Of a stretch of 64,000 bases of DNA, positions 8,562-16,222 are shown one piece after another (position 1 is the stretch's first letter; every line of letters begins with the position of its first letter). The DNA lies in contig SVOJ01000002.1 in assembly GCA_015066385.1 (NCBI GenBank), forward strand, positions 1-64,000. The letters run 5' to 3'. The translations under genes were made by a program, and so were the position numbers. The notes under the pieces are model-generated. The model saw nothing but the letters and a program-made list of their open reading frames with translations. It made no database searches and was not told where the DNA came from. Source of the stretch: Oscillospiraceae bacterium (GTDB taxonomy: Bacteria; Bacillota; Clostridia; Oscillospirales; Acutalibacteraceae).

Positions 8562-9098
8562 TTATTGATATACTTCCTCTTTCAACACACCGATAAAAGG
8601 AAGATTTCTGTATTTCTGTGCAAAATCAAGTCCGTATCCGACAACAAATTCATTGGGAACTTCAAATCCCGAATAATCAGCATAAATATCGGATTTTCTT
8701 CTTTCGGGCTTGTCAAGCAATGTACACACACGAATGGAACGGGGTTTTCTCGCAAGCAGAATTTCTTTGATATAACTGAGTGTCATACCGCTGTCAAGAA
8801 TATCTTCAACGATCAGAAGATCATACCCGGCAATATCCCTGTCAAGGTCTTTGATAATGCGGACTGTACCACTTGAATCGGTTTTATTGCCGTAACTGGA
8901 AACCGCCATAAAGTCAATTTCGCACGGTACGGTAATGGCGCGCATAAGATCTGCCATAAAAACAACAGAACCTTTCAGCACGCTGACCAGCATCAGATTT
9001 TTATCCTTATAATCTTCGCTGATCTGTCTGCCGATTTCGGCAATTTTATCCCGTAATTGCTGTTCTGAATAAAACACTGCTTTAATATCCTGCATCAT
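8562..9098 (-). CDS. hpt: Hypoxanthine phosphoribosyltransferase
   Basis: 178 residues. It makes IMP or GMP from hypoxanthine or guanine and PRPP in purine salvage. The PRPP-binding motif VEDILDSGMTL is clear (about 97-107), as is LMLVSVLKGSVVFMADL near the N-terminus. The start codon overlaps the tilS stop (ATGA), and ftsH follows after 15 bases, the usual Firmicute arrangement. Confidence 0.96.
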   Translation of the reverse strand: MMQDIKAVFYSEQQLRDKIAEIGRQISEDYKDKNLMLVSVLKGSVVFMADLMRAITVPCEIDFMAVSSYGNKTDSSGTVRIIKDLDRDIAGYDLLIVEDILDSGMTLSYIKEILLARKPRSIRVCTLLDKPERRKSDIYADYSGFEVPNEFVVGYGLDFAQKYRNLPFIGVLKEEVYQ

Positions 9099-10423
9099 AT
9101 TGTTTTACTCCATTCAATTTTTATTATTTTTCTTGTATATTTGTCGGGCAGTCTTGTTTCATCAACACCGAACCCCGCAACCCATATCACGCCGTTTTCA
9201 TCAGCTAAAACCGGAAGTAGCGCCCGCTGTTGAATCGGAATCTTTTTCTCTGTAAACAATTGCTTGAGAGTTTTTGTGCAATTTCGTTTCGGCAACCGGA
9301 TTCGATCTCCGGGCAAACGGGTTCGTAAAACCGCAGTGCCGATCTTATCCGCATCCAATATCCATCCGCCGTTGCCAATATTTTCATTATTATACGGCAA
9401 AACTTTAAAATAAACATAAGTATCAAAAAACGGGATGACCGAATCCGCAGCAAACACAGGAATGAATAATGGCTGCATTTCTTTCATCGGCTCAACAAGA
9501 AAAATCCTGCCGTCCTGCTTTTTGAATCGGATTGCATCGGAAAAAGTAACAACCTCTCCGTTCTTTGCCTGCATCAACAAAGAAATCTGCCGCATGGAAA
9601 CATTTTCACAGCCATGCTGCTGAACAAAATGCATCAACACCCTTGTTGCGACAGCAGGATGCAAGCGGGAAAGCGGTTCAAGCAAAAGCGCATTTTTACC
9701 GTCTTTGCATTGCTCATAAGATTGTACCGTCACACCTTGCAGAAAATCATTTTCCGCCTGCAGTATCCGCATACAGCGTAACGCATTCTCTTCAAAAGAA
9801 GTGTTCACTTCTTTCAGATGCGGAATAATCTTCAGGCGGATCTTGTTTCGTGTATATTTCGTCTGCGCATTTGTGCTGTCCTCCCGCCAGGAAAGACCGT
9901 TTTCCTTGCAATATTGACGAGTATCCACAGCAGAACAATAGATACACGGACGGATAATATTTCCACGAACGGCCGGTATGCCGCAAAGTCCCTGTAAACC
10001 CGTTCCTCTTGCAAAGTTAAACAAAAAACTTTCACAAGAATCACTGTTAGTATGTGCCGTTGCAATTTTTGCATGATCGGCTACGGATTGCAGAAATTCA
10101 TATCGCAGTATTCTTGCACACTCTTCAGTACCGAGATGTCGGGCCTCAGCCTCGGCGGGCACATCGGCTTTTTGTGTTACAAAGCAAATACCATACTGTT
10201 CACAAAACTGCTCACAGAACAATGCATCTTCATCAGCTTCCGTGCCGCGGATACCGTGATTGAAATGTGCCGCAAGGACAGTGATTCCGAGTTCCTTCGC
10301 ATATGTGTGCAAAAAGTGCAACAACGCAACGGAATCTGCGCCCCCCGAGAACGCCACAACAACCCGATCACCATCATTAAACATATTGTACTGCGCAACA
10401 GCGTGCAGACATTTATTCTTCAT
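9095..10423 (-). CDS. tilS: tRNA(Ile)-lysidine synthetase TilS
   Basis: 442 residues. It converts cytidine 34 of tRNA-Ile(CAU) to lysidine, so that the tRNA reads AUA instead of AUG. The PP-loop SGGADS is at about 26-31 with the following LHFLHT. The central and C-terminal substrate-binding domains are present (GDRIRLP...TLKQLFTEKKIP). Its first codons overlap the dnaB 3' end by 11 bases, and its stop overlaps the hpt start. Confidence 0.95.
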   Translation of the reverse strand: MKNKCLHAVAQYNMFNDGDRVVVAFSGGADSVALLHFLHTYAKELGITVLAAHFNHGIRGTEADEDALFCEQFCEQYGICFVTQKADVPAEAEARHLGTEECARILRYEFLQSVADHAKIATAHTNSDSCESFLFNFARGTGLQGLCGIPAVRGNIIRPCIYCSAVDTRQYCKENGLSWREDSTNAQTKYTRNKIRLKIIPHLKEVNTSFEENALRCMRILQAENDFLQGVTVQSYEQCKDGKNALLLEPLSRLHPAVATRVLMHFVQQHGCENVSMRQISLLMQAKNGEVVTFSDAIRFKKQDGRIFLVEPMKEMQPLFIPVFAADSVIPFFDTYVYFKVLPYNNENIGNGGWILDADKIGTAVLRTRLPGDRIRLPKRNCTKTLKQLFTEKKIPIQQRALLPVLADENGVIWVAGFGVDETRLPDKYTRKIIKIEWSKTI

Positions 10424-11780
10424 CTCGCTGTTTCTCCAGACAGGTATAAAGCGTAAACATGGGATTCCATGCCATTTTTACAACACCGGTCGGGCCATGT
10501 CTGTTTTTCTGCACTAACAGCTCTGCGGAATTCACATTCGGTTGTTCCTCGTCTTTGTCGGTTTTATAATAATCTTCTCTGTACAACATGACAACGATAT
10601 CGGCGTCCTGTTCGATAGAGCCCGATTCACGAAGGTCTGCCAACTGTGGCTTGTGGGATGAACCTCTTCCTTCCGTACCACGCGACAACTGTGCGCAGAC
10701 AACAACAGGAATATTCAGATCCTTTGCCATCAATTTCAGACTTCTTGTGATTTCGGAAACTTCCTGCACACGGTTTTCTGTCTTTTTGGAACCCTGCATC
10801 AACTGCAGGTAGTCAATAAAAACAGCATCCACATTTTTAAGTTGTCGCGTGCGGGCTTTCATTTCCGGCACGGTAATATTGGCAGTATCATCAAAATAAA
10901 GCGGTACATCTGCAAGAAATAAACAAGCACCGGACAATTGTTCCCATTCCTGTGGGGTCAGATCACCGGTTCGCATTTTCTGGCTCGGGATTCTCGCTTC
11001 CGTGGAAATAACACGCTGTGCGAGCTGTTCTTTCGACATTTCCAAGGAAAAGAACAATACTTTCTTTCTGGACTTCACAGCCACATTACGGGCAAGATTG
11101 AGTGCGAAACTCGTTTTACCCATGGCAGGACGAGCACCGATCAGCACAAGGTCCGAACGGTTCAGACCGGTGACCATTTTATCAAAATCGGGAAATCCGG
11201 TCGGCAATCCCTGAAACTGCTCTTTATCGGCTGAATTCAATTTATAAAGGTGGTCATAAACATCGGTAATAACATCGCCGATCGAGGCAGGACCTGCAAC
11301 CGCTTTGCCCTGACGGATATCATAGATACGCTGTTCTGCGGTATCAAGTACCTTTTCCGCTTCATCCTGATTATCATAAGCCATGTCAATAATCTCACCT
11401 GACACATTGATCAGGGTGCGGACATAGAACTTATCCTTTATAATTTTGCAATATAGTTCAAGATTTTCAGCTGTGGGGACAAATTCGGCAAGACGGACAA
11501 GGTATTCCTTTCCGTCTTCATCCGTAAACACTTTTTGATTTTTAAGAAGTTCCAACACCAACAGCGCATCGAGTTTGCCGCTACCTGCCGCATCAAGTTC
11601 CAGCATGGCAAGAAAAATTGCTTTGTGCTGCGGCAAGTAAAAATAGTCCGGTTTTACCGTCAGTGACACTTTACCGAGCACGGACGGATCGATCAGAATA
11701 CAGCCGAGAACAGCTTGTTCTGCCTCCAGACTATACGGCAATGCCTTTTCGGTGGTTGAGAAAATGTCTCGTTTTTCCAA
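10413..11780 (-). CDS. dnaB: Replicative DNA helicase DnaB
   Basis: 455 residues. The N-terminal DnaB domain (about 13-115) is followed by the RecA-like motor with Walker A GARPAMGKT (about 215-223), Walker B VDAVFIDYLQLM and the RESGSIEQDADIV segment. It unwinds DNA at the replication fork. The start is a TTG, six bases after AGGTGA. No intein is present. It belongs to the gdpP-rplI-dnaB block also seen in Bacillus subtilis (dnaC there). Confidence 0.97.
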   Translation of the reverse strand: MEKRDIFSTTEKALPYSLEAEQAVLGCILIDPSVLGKVSLTVKPDYFYLPQHKAIFLAMLELDAAGSGKLDALLVLELLKNQKVFTDEDGKEYLVRLAEFVPTAENLELYCKIIKDKFYVRTLINVSGEIIDMAYDNQDEAEKVLDTAEQRIYDIRQGKAVAGPASIGDVITDVYDHLYKLNSADKEQFQGLPTGFPDFDKMVTGLNRSDLVLIGARPAMGKTSFALNLARNVAVKSRKKVLFFSLEMSKEQLAQRVISTEARIPSQKMRTGDLTPQEWEQLSGACLFLADVPLYFDDTANITVPEMKARTRQLKNVDAVFIDYLQLMQGSKKTENRVQEVSEITRSLKLMAKDLNIPVVVCAQLSRGTEGRGSSHKPQLADLRESGSIEQDADIVVMLYREDYYKTDKDEEQPNVNSAELLVQKNRHGPTGVVKMAWNPMFTLYTCLEKQRDEE

Positions 11781-11794
11781 AGCAAATCACCTGA

Positions 11795-12235
11795 TTATTC
11801 GCCGACAACAATGTAAAGATTGGCGGTAATGCCCTGATAAAGTTTTACAACACAGCCATACTGCCCGTAGGAACGGATGTCATCACAAGTAATCTTCTTT
11901 TTATCCACTTCAATGTTGAATTCCTGTTTGATCTTTTCTGCAATTTCTTTTGTGGTGACAGAACCGAATAATTTACCGTTCTGCCCTGCAGAAGCGGAAA
12001 TTTTAATCGTCTTTCCCTCCAGGACTGCAGCATCTTCCGTTGCCTTTTTCTTTTCCATGGCAATGTGATACTGTTTTGCGGTTTCGCGGTTTTTCAGCTC
12101 GTTCATTGCAGTATTGTCAGCAAGAACTGCAAGTTTTCTGGGGATCAGATAGTTTTTGCCGTATCCGTCTGCGACATTGACAAGTTCGCCCTTTTTTCCC
12201 AAATCTTTAATATCCTGCATAAGTACAACTTTCAT
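11795..12235 (-). CDS. rplI: 50S ribosomal protein L9
   Basis: 146 residues of a typical bL9: N-terminal domain MKVVLMQDIKDLGKKGELVNVADGYG with RNA-binding KNYLIPRKLA, long connecting helix (about 45-75) and C-terminal domain. It binds domain V of 23S rRNA. It has a strong AGGAGG site and sits between gdpP and dnaB in the conserved order. Confidence 0.98.
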   Translation of the reverse strand: MKVVLMQDIKDLGKKGELVNVADGYGKNYLIPRKLAVLADNTAMNELKNRETAKQYHIAMEKKKATEDAAVLEGKTIKISASAGQNGKLFGSVTTKEIAEKIKQEFNIEVDKKKITCDDIRSYGQYGCVVKLYQGITANLYIVVGE

Positions 12236-12258
12236 TTTTATATCCTCCTGTTTTTATG

Positions 12259-14223
12259 CTATATTTCCGAATGAAAATAATGTTTAATCGCATCTGAAAG
12301 TTTTTCCATGGCTTGTTGCGGAGTTGCATCACGCAATTGCGCGCCCGCCATACTCTGATGTCCGCCGCCGCCAAGTTTTTCCATAATCAACTGCACATTG
12401 ATACTTCCCAATGAACGTGCGGAAATCGCAACACCGTTTGCTTGCAGATACACAACGAAAGAAGCTTCAACACCTTTTATTTCAAGCAGATCGTCTGCCG
12501 CTTGCGAGGACAGTTTGCGAATGTCTGCAGAACGACTATCCGTAAAAGCAACCGCGTAGTTTTCGCAGATCTTTGCAGACAAGGCGATTTTGTTGACAAT
12601 CAGTTTTTCTTCTTCCGACAGCGCGAACAATTTTTTAACACGCACGGTATCGGTCTTTCGTTCACGCAAGAATGCCGCGGCTTCAAAGGTGCGCACACCG
12701 ACGCGGAATGTGAAATTCTTGGTATCCAGAATAATACCTGCCATCAATGATTCTGCCTGTACGGGAGTGAGTTTCGGCTTCGCAGGTGCATACTGAATCA
12801 GCTCCGTTACCATTTCCGCACAAGAAGATGCATATGGATCATGGAACAGCAAAACGGGTGATTCAATTTTATCAACAGCCATCCTATGATGATCTATCAC
12901 TGCTATGTTTTTCACATTTTCAAGAATAACCCGGCTTTCAACATTGTTGGGTCTGAGAATATCCGCAACAATCAGCAATGTGTTTTCATTGATCAGCGCC
13001 ACACCGACTTCTTCATCAACAAACAGACCTTTCATTCCGTTCTGTTCACAAAGATCGATCAGCGGTTGTGCCAGTGTTGTTTCTTCGTTGATAACAATAT
13101 TGGCTTTTACCCCAAGCACGGAACACATTGCAGACAAACCGATACAGGATCCGACCGCATCAAAATCAGAAAACGAATGTCCCATCAGAAGCACATTGTC
13201 TGCTTTTTCAATCAATTCACACAGTGCAGATGCTATACTGCGGGAGCGGATTTTGCCGCGCTTGTCCTTTTTTGATGTGATGCCGCCGATGAATTCAAAA
13301 GAATCATCCGTCTTAATGGCAACCTGATCACCGCCGCGGCCTCGTGCCATATCCAGTGCTTGTCTTGCACTGTTTTCACTTTCGCGGAAAGAAGGTTCCA
13401 TCCCGACACCGATGGACAAAGTAATTCCCGAATCCTGCCCGTCAAACCGATAGGCACGAACAGTGTCAAGCAGTTCAAAGCGTTTTTCTGAAATTTTCTG
13501 AAAATTATCATATTCCGTCAATGCAAAATATCTGCCGTCGGAATATCGCCTGTAAACACAACCGTTTGCGGCGAGCCACGCAGAAATAATACGGTCAATT
13601 TCAGCATGAATAGTAGAAAAATCAATATGGGAGTAGGTATCTTCCGTATTATCAAGCGAATCGATATTGATCATGAATGCAACCGGTCTAGTGCGCAGAT
13701 ATGCTATTCTGAAATTTTTCAACTCAGAATCATCCACAAAATACAAGGCAAACATGCCGTCCGGTGTGCGGATCGGAAAAACTGTAAAGAAATTACCGCG
13801 GATGTCTGCATCCAGCGAGAGCGGCAACTCACCTTCCGTTAATTGTTCAAACGCCAGACAATCACCGATATCGGGCTGTTCAAATCCACATTGTTCGACA
13901 ATGATCTTATCATACAGCGAATTATACCACACGACATTTCCCTGCTGATTACACAAAGCCAATGGGAACGGGAAAGCATTTTCTGGCGCCTCCCCCTGAT
14001 CTTCCAACTTCAAAGTTTCATTGAGTGCAGACACTTGCTGTGATAATTTGCGAAAACCTCTGAAAACACGCAAATAGCCTATCACCAATAAAAGAAGAAC
14101 GAGAATTAACTCAATAATTCCCAACACCGTATTGTAATACAGCGTGATTCCGGCAGTAACAAGCGCCGCAAACATTGCAACGGCTGTTACAAGATAAGAT
14201 TTCAGAAGTCCTTTTATCAGCAA
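12259..14223 (-). CDS. gdpP: Cyclic-di-AMP phosphodiesterase GdpP
   Basis: 654 residues with full GdpP architecture: two membrane helices (about 9-50), a degenerate PAS domain, a degenerate GGDEF-type domain (ending GGDQVAIK, about 295-302), then DHH (GHSFSDFDAVGS, later VIDHHRMA) and DHHA1 (GGGGHQSMAGAQL). It hydrolyses c-di-AMP to pApA and so lowers the messenger made by the CdaA encoded at 47482-48354. It lies 10 bases after the rnj gene and 23 bases before rplI. Confidence 0.95.
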   Translation of the reverse strand: MLIKGLLKSYLVTAVAMFAALVTAGITLYYNTVLGIIELILVLLLLVIGYLRVFRGFRKLSQQVSALNETLKLEDQGEAPENAFPFPLALCNQQGNVVWYNSLYDKIIVEQCGFEQPDIGDCLAFEQLTEGELPLSLDADIRGNFFTVFPIRTPDGMFALYFVDDSELKNFRIAYLRTRPVAFMINIDSLDNTEDTYSHIDFSTIHAEIDRIISAWLAANGCVYRRYSDGRYFALTEYDNFQKISEKRFELLDTVRAYRFDGQDSGITLSIGVGMEPSFRESENSARQALDMARGRGGDQVAIKTDDSFEFIGGITSKKDKRGKIRSRSIASALCELIEKADNVLLMGHSFSDFDAVGSCIGLSAMCSVLGVKANIVINEETTLAQPLIDLCEQNGMKGLFVDEEVGVALINENTLLIVADILRPNNVESRVILENVKNIAVIDHHRMAVDKIESPVLLFHDPYASSCAEMVTELIQYAPAKPKLTPVQAESLMAGIILDTKNFTFRVGVRTFEAAAFLRERKTDTVRVKKLFALSEEEKLIVNKIALSAKICENYAVAFTDSRSADIRKLSSQAADDLLEIKGVEASFVVYLQANGVAISARSLGSINVQLIMEKLGGGGHQSMAGAQLRDATPQQAMEKLSDAIKHYFHSEI

Positions 14224-14233
14224 TCAACTCACC

Positions 14234-16147
14234 TCAAACCATCAACACGACAGGTATGATGACGGGGTTCCTTTTTGTTTTTTCATAAATAGCTTTGGAC
14301 ACATAATCACGCATTTTTGCTTTCAATGCATTGATATCCATAGAATATGCATCCGCAAAGGAATCCGCAGCGGCAAGCGCAATGTCTGCAATGCCGTCAA
14401 CAATTTCAGCAGATTCTTTCACATACACAAAGCCTTTTGTCTGCACATCAATCGGTGCAATGACTTCACCCGAATATGCATCAAGAACGGCAGTAACCAC
14501 AACAATACCGTCCTGCGAAAGTCGTTTTCTGTCGCGCAGTACCGTATTGCCGACATCGCCGATGCCCGAGCCGTCCACAAACAAGCGTCCTGCGGGAACA
14601 TTACCCGTTACAGCAATGCGTTCGTCGGATAATTCAACCAGCATACCGATATCTGCAACAAGAATATTTTCTTTTGCAATACCGATTGATTCGGCAAGCC
14701 TTGCGTGCTTTTGCAGATGTTTCTGTTCGCCATGCACGGGAATAAAATATTTCGGACGAAGTAAGCACATCATCATTTTCAATTCTTCCTGGCTTGCGTG
14801 CCCCGAAACATGAATTTCAAGATTGCGTTCATAGAACACATCCGCACCGAGTTTCATCAATTCATTTATGATATTACCGACTGTTTTTTCATTACCGGGA
14901 ATGGGTGTTGCCGAGATAACAACACAGTCATTTGCCCCGATTGTTACACGGCGGTGATCAGACATAGCCATACGGGAAAGTGCTGACATGGGCTCACCCT
15001 GACTACCGGTCGTGATAATGATAATCTGTTCATCTGTGTAATTTTTCAAGCGTTCAATTGGTACAATCAACGTTTCGGGAATGTTCAGATACCCCAAATC
15101 TGTGCTGATTCGCACAACATTTTCAAGACTTCGTCCCGAAAGAGCGACTTTTCTGCCGAGTTTTACGGCACAGTCCATAATCTGCTGAATTCTGTGAATA
15201 TTGGAAGCAAAAGAAGCAACAATAATACGCTTCTTCCCTGCTTTTCTGAAAAGCATTTCAAGGGATTCACCAACGGTTCTTTCACTTGCGGTAAAACCGG
15301 GACGCTCGGCATTGGTAGAATCGGACAGCAGACACAAAACACCTTCATTACCGAGTTGGGCAAGACGGGCCACATCAATCATACCGCCGTCGATCGGAGT
15401 TGTATCGATTTTGAAGTCACCGGTGTGTACAATCGTTCCTGCCGGGGTTTTTACGGCGAACCCCAACGCATCGGGAATAGAATGATTCACATGAATTGCT
15501 TCGACCGTAAAATCACCCAGAGCAATCACATCACCGGGGCTGATGACGTGCATGCTCACGGCATTCAGCAAATGGTGTTCGCTGAGTTTCCCTTCGATCA
15601 GACCACAGGTCAGGCATGTGGCATAGATGGGAATATTGACATTGCGAAGCAGATACGGCAATCCGCCGATATGATCTTCGTGTCCATGTGTGATAAAAAT
15701 GCCGAGTATATTCTCTTTGTTTCTTTCAATGTACGAAAAATCAGGAATGACAAGATCAACACCAAACATTTCTGCATCGGGAAATGAAATACCGCAGTCA
15801 ATCAGAATGCAATCATTTCCGTATTTGATCATAGTCAGATTCTTGCCGATTTCATTCATACCACCCAAAAAAGCGATATTGAGTTTTTCAGCAGGCTTTA
15901 CCACAACGGGAGCAATAATTTCCGTTGTATTTTTTTTCTTTTTGTCATTTTTTTGGCGGGAAGAATCGGCATTGCCTTTGCCTTTTTGCTGTCCTGAATT
16001 GCCTTTCTTCTTTTGATTTTTTGTATTTTCAACAGCCTTTGTCTTGCTGCTATTGTTTTTGGCGGCTTTGTCTTTTTTTTCGGTCAGATTGGAGTTTTTC
16101 TTTTCTCCTTTTTTGATTGTTTCTTCAGATTTATTCTTTTTAGGCAT
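14234..16147 (-). CDS. rnj: Ribonuclease J with lysine-rich N-terminal extension
   Basis: 637 residues. The core from about residue 88 is a metallo-beta-lactamase/beta-CASP nuclease with HGHEDHIGG (about 154-162) and the HTGDFK and HVSGHAS motifs. RNase J has 5'-3' exonuclease and endonuclease activity in mRNA decay and rRNA maturation. The first about 85 residues are an unusual low-complexity Lys/Asn/Ser/Gly tract, absent from the about 555-residue B. subtilis enzymes. RBS AAAGGAG supports the long start. A promoter is proposed at 16165-16193. Confidence 0.95.
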   Translation of the reverse strand: MPKKNKSEETIKKGEKKNSNLTEKKDKAAKNNSSKTKAVENTKNQKKKGNSGQQKGKGNADSSRQKNDKKKKNTTEIIAPVVVKPAEKLNIAFLGGMNEIGKNLTMIKYGNDCILIDCGISFPDAEMFGVDLVIPDFSYIERNKENILGIFITHGHEDHIGGLPYLLRNVNIPIYATCLTCGLIEGKLSEHHLLNAVSMHVISPGDVIALGDFTVEAIHVNHSIPDALGFAVKTPAGTIVHTGDFKIDTTPIDGGMIDVARLAQLGNEGVLCLLSDSTNAERPGFTASERTVGESLEMLFRKAGKKRIIVASFASNIHRIQQIMDCAVKLGRKVALSGRSLENVVRISTDLGYLNIPETLIVPIERLKNYTDEQIIIITTGSQGEPMSALSRMAMSDHRRVTIGANDCVVISATPIPGNEKTVGNIINELMKLGADVFYERNLEIHVSGHASQEELKMMMCLLRPKYFIPVHGEQKHLQKHARLAESIGIAKENILVADIGMLVELSDERIAVTGNVPAGRLFVDGSGIGDVGNTVLRDRKRLSQDGIVVVTAVLDAYSGEVIAPIDVQTKGFVYVKESAEIVDGIADIALAAADSFADAYSMDINALKAKMRDYVSKAIYEKTKRNPVIIPVVLMV

Positions 16148-16164
16148 TATAACTCCTTTAAAAT

Positions 16165-16193
16165 ATTATATATATGTAAAACATTACGAATAA
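16165..16193 (-). promoter_or_regulatory. Candidate promoter for rnj
   Basis: Minus strand TTATTC (16188-16193), 17 bases, TATAAT (16165-16170). The -35 half lies in the loop and arm of the hairpin at 16180-16208, so termination of the upstream gene and initiation at rnj would compete. Confidence 0.5.
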
Positions 16194-16208
16194 CTCTTTC
16201 GTAATGTT
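16180..16208 (-). terminator. Perfect hairpin between the nucleotidyltransferase gene and rnj
   Basis: AACATTACGAA (16180-16190) pairs perfectly with TTCGTAATGTT (16198-16208) around a 7-base loop. On the minus strand only four T follow, so termination would be weak. It may equally be an mRNA-stability or processing stem. Confidence 0.45.
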
Positions 16209-16222
16209 ATATTTTACTATGA

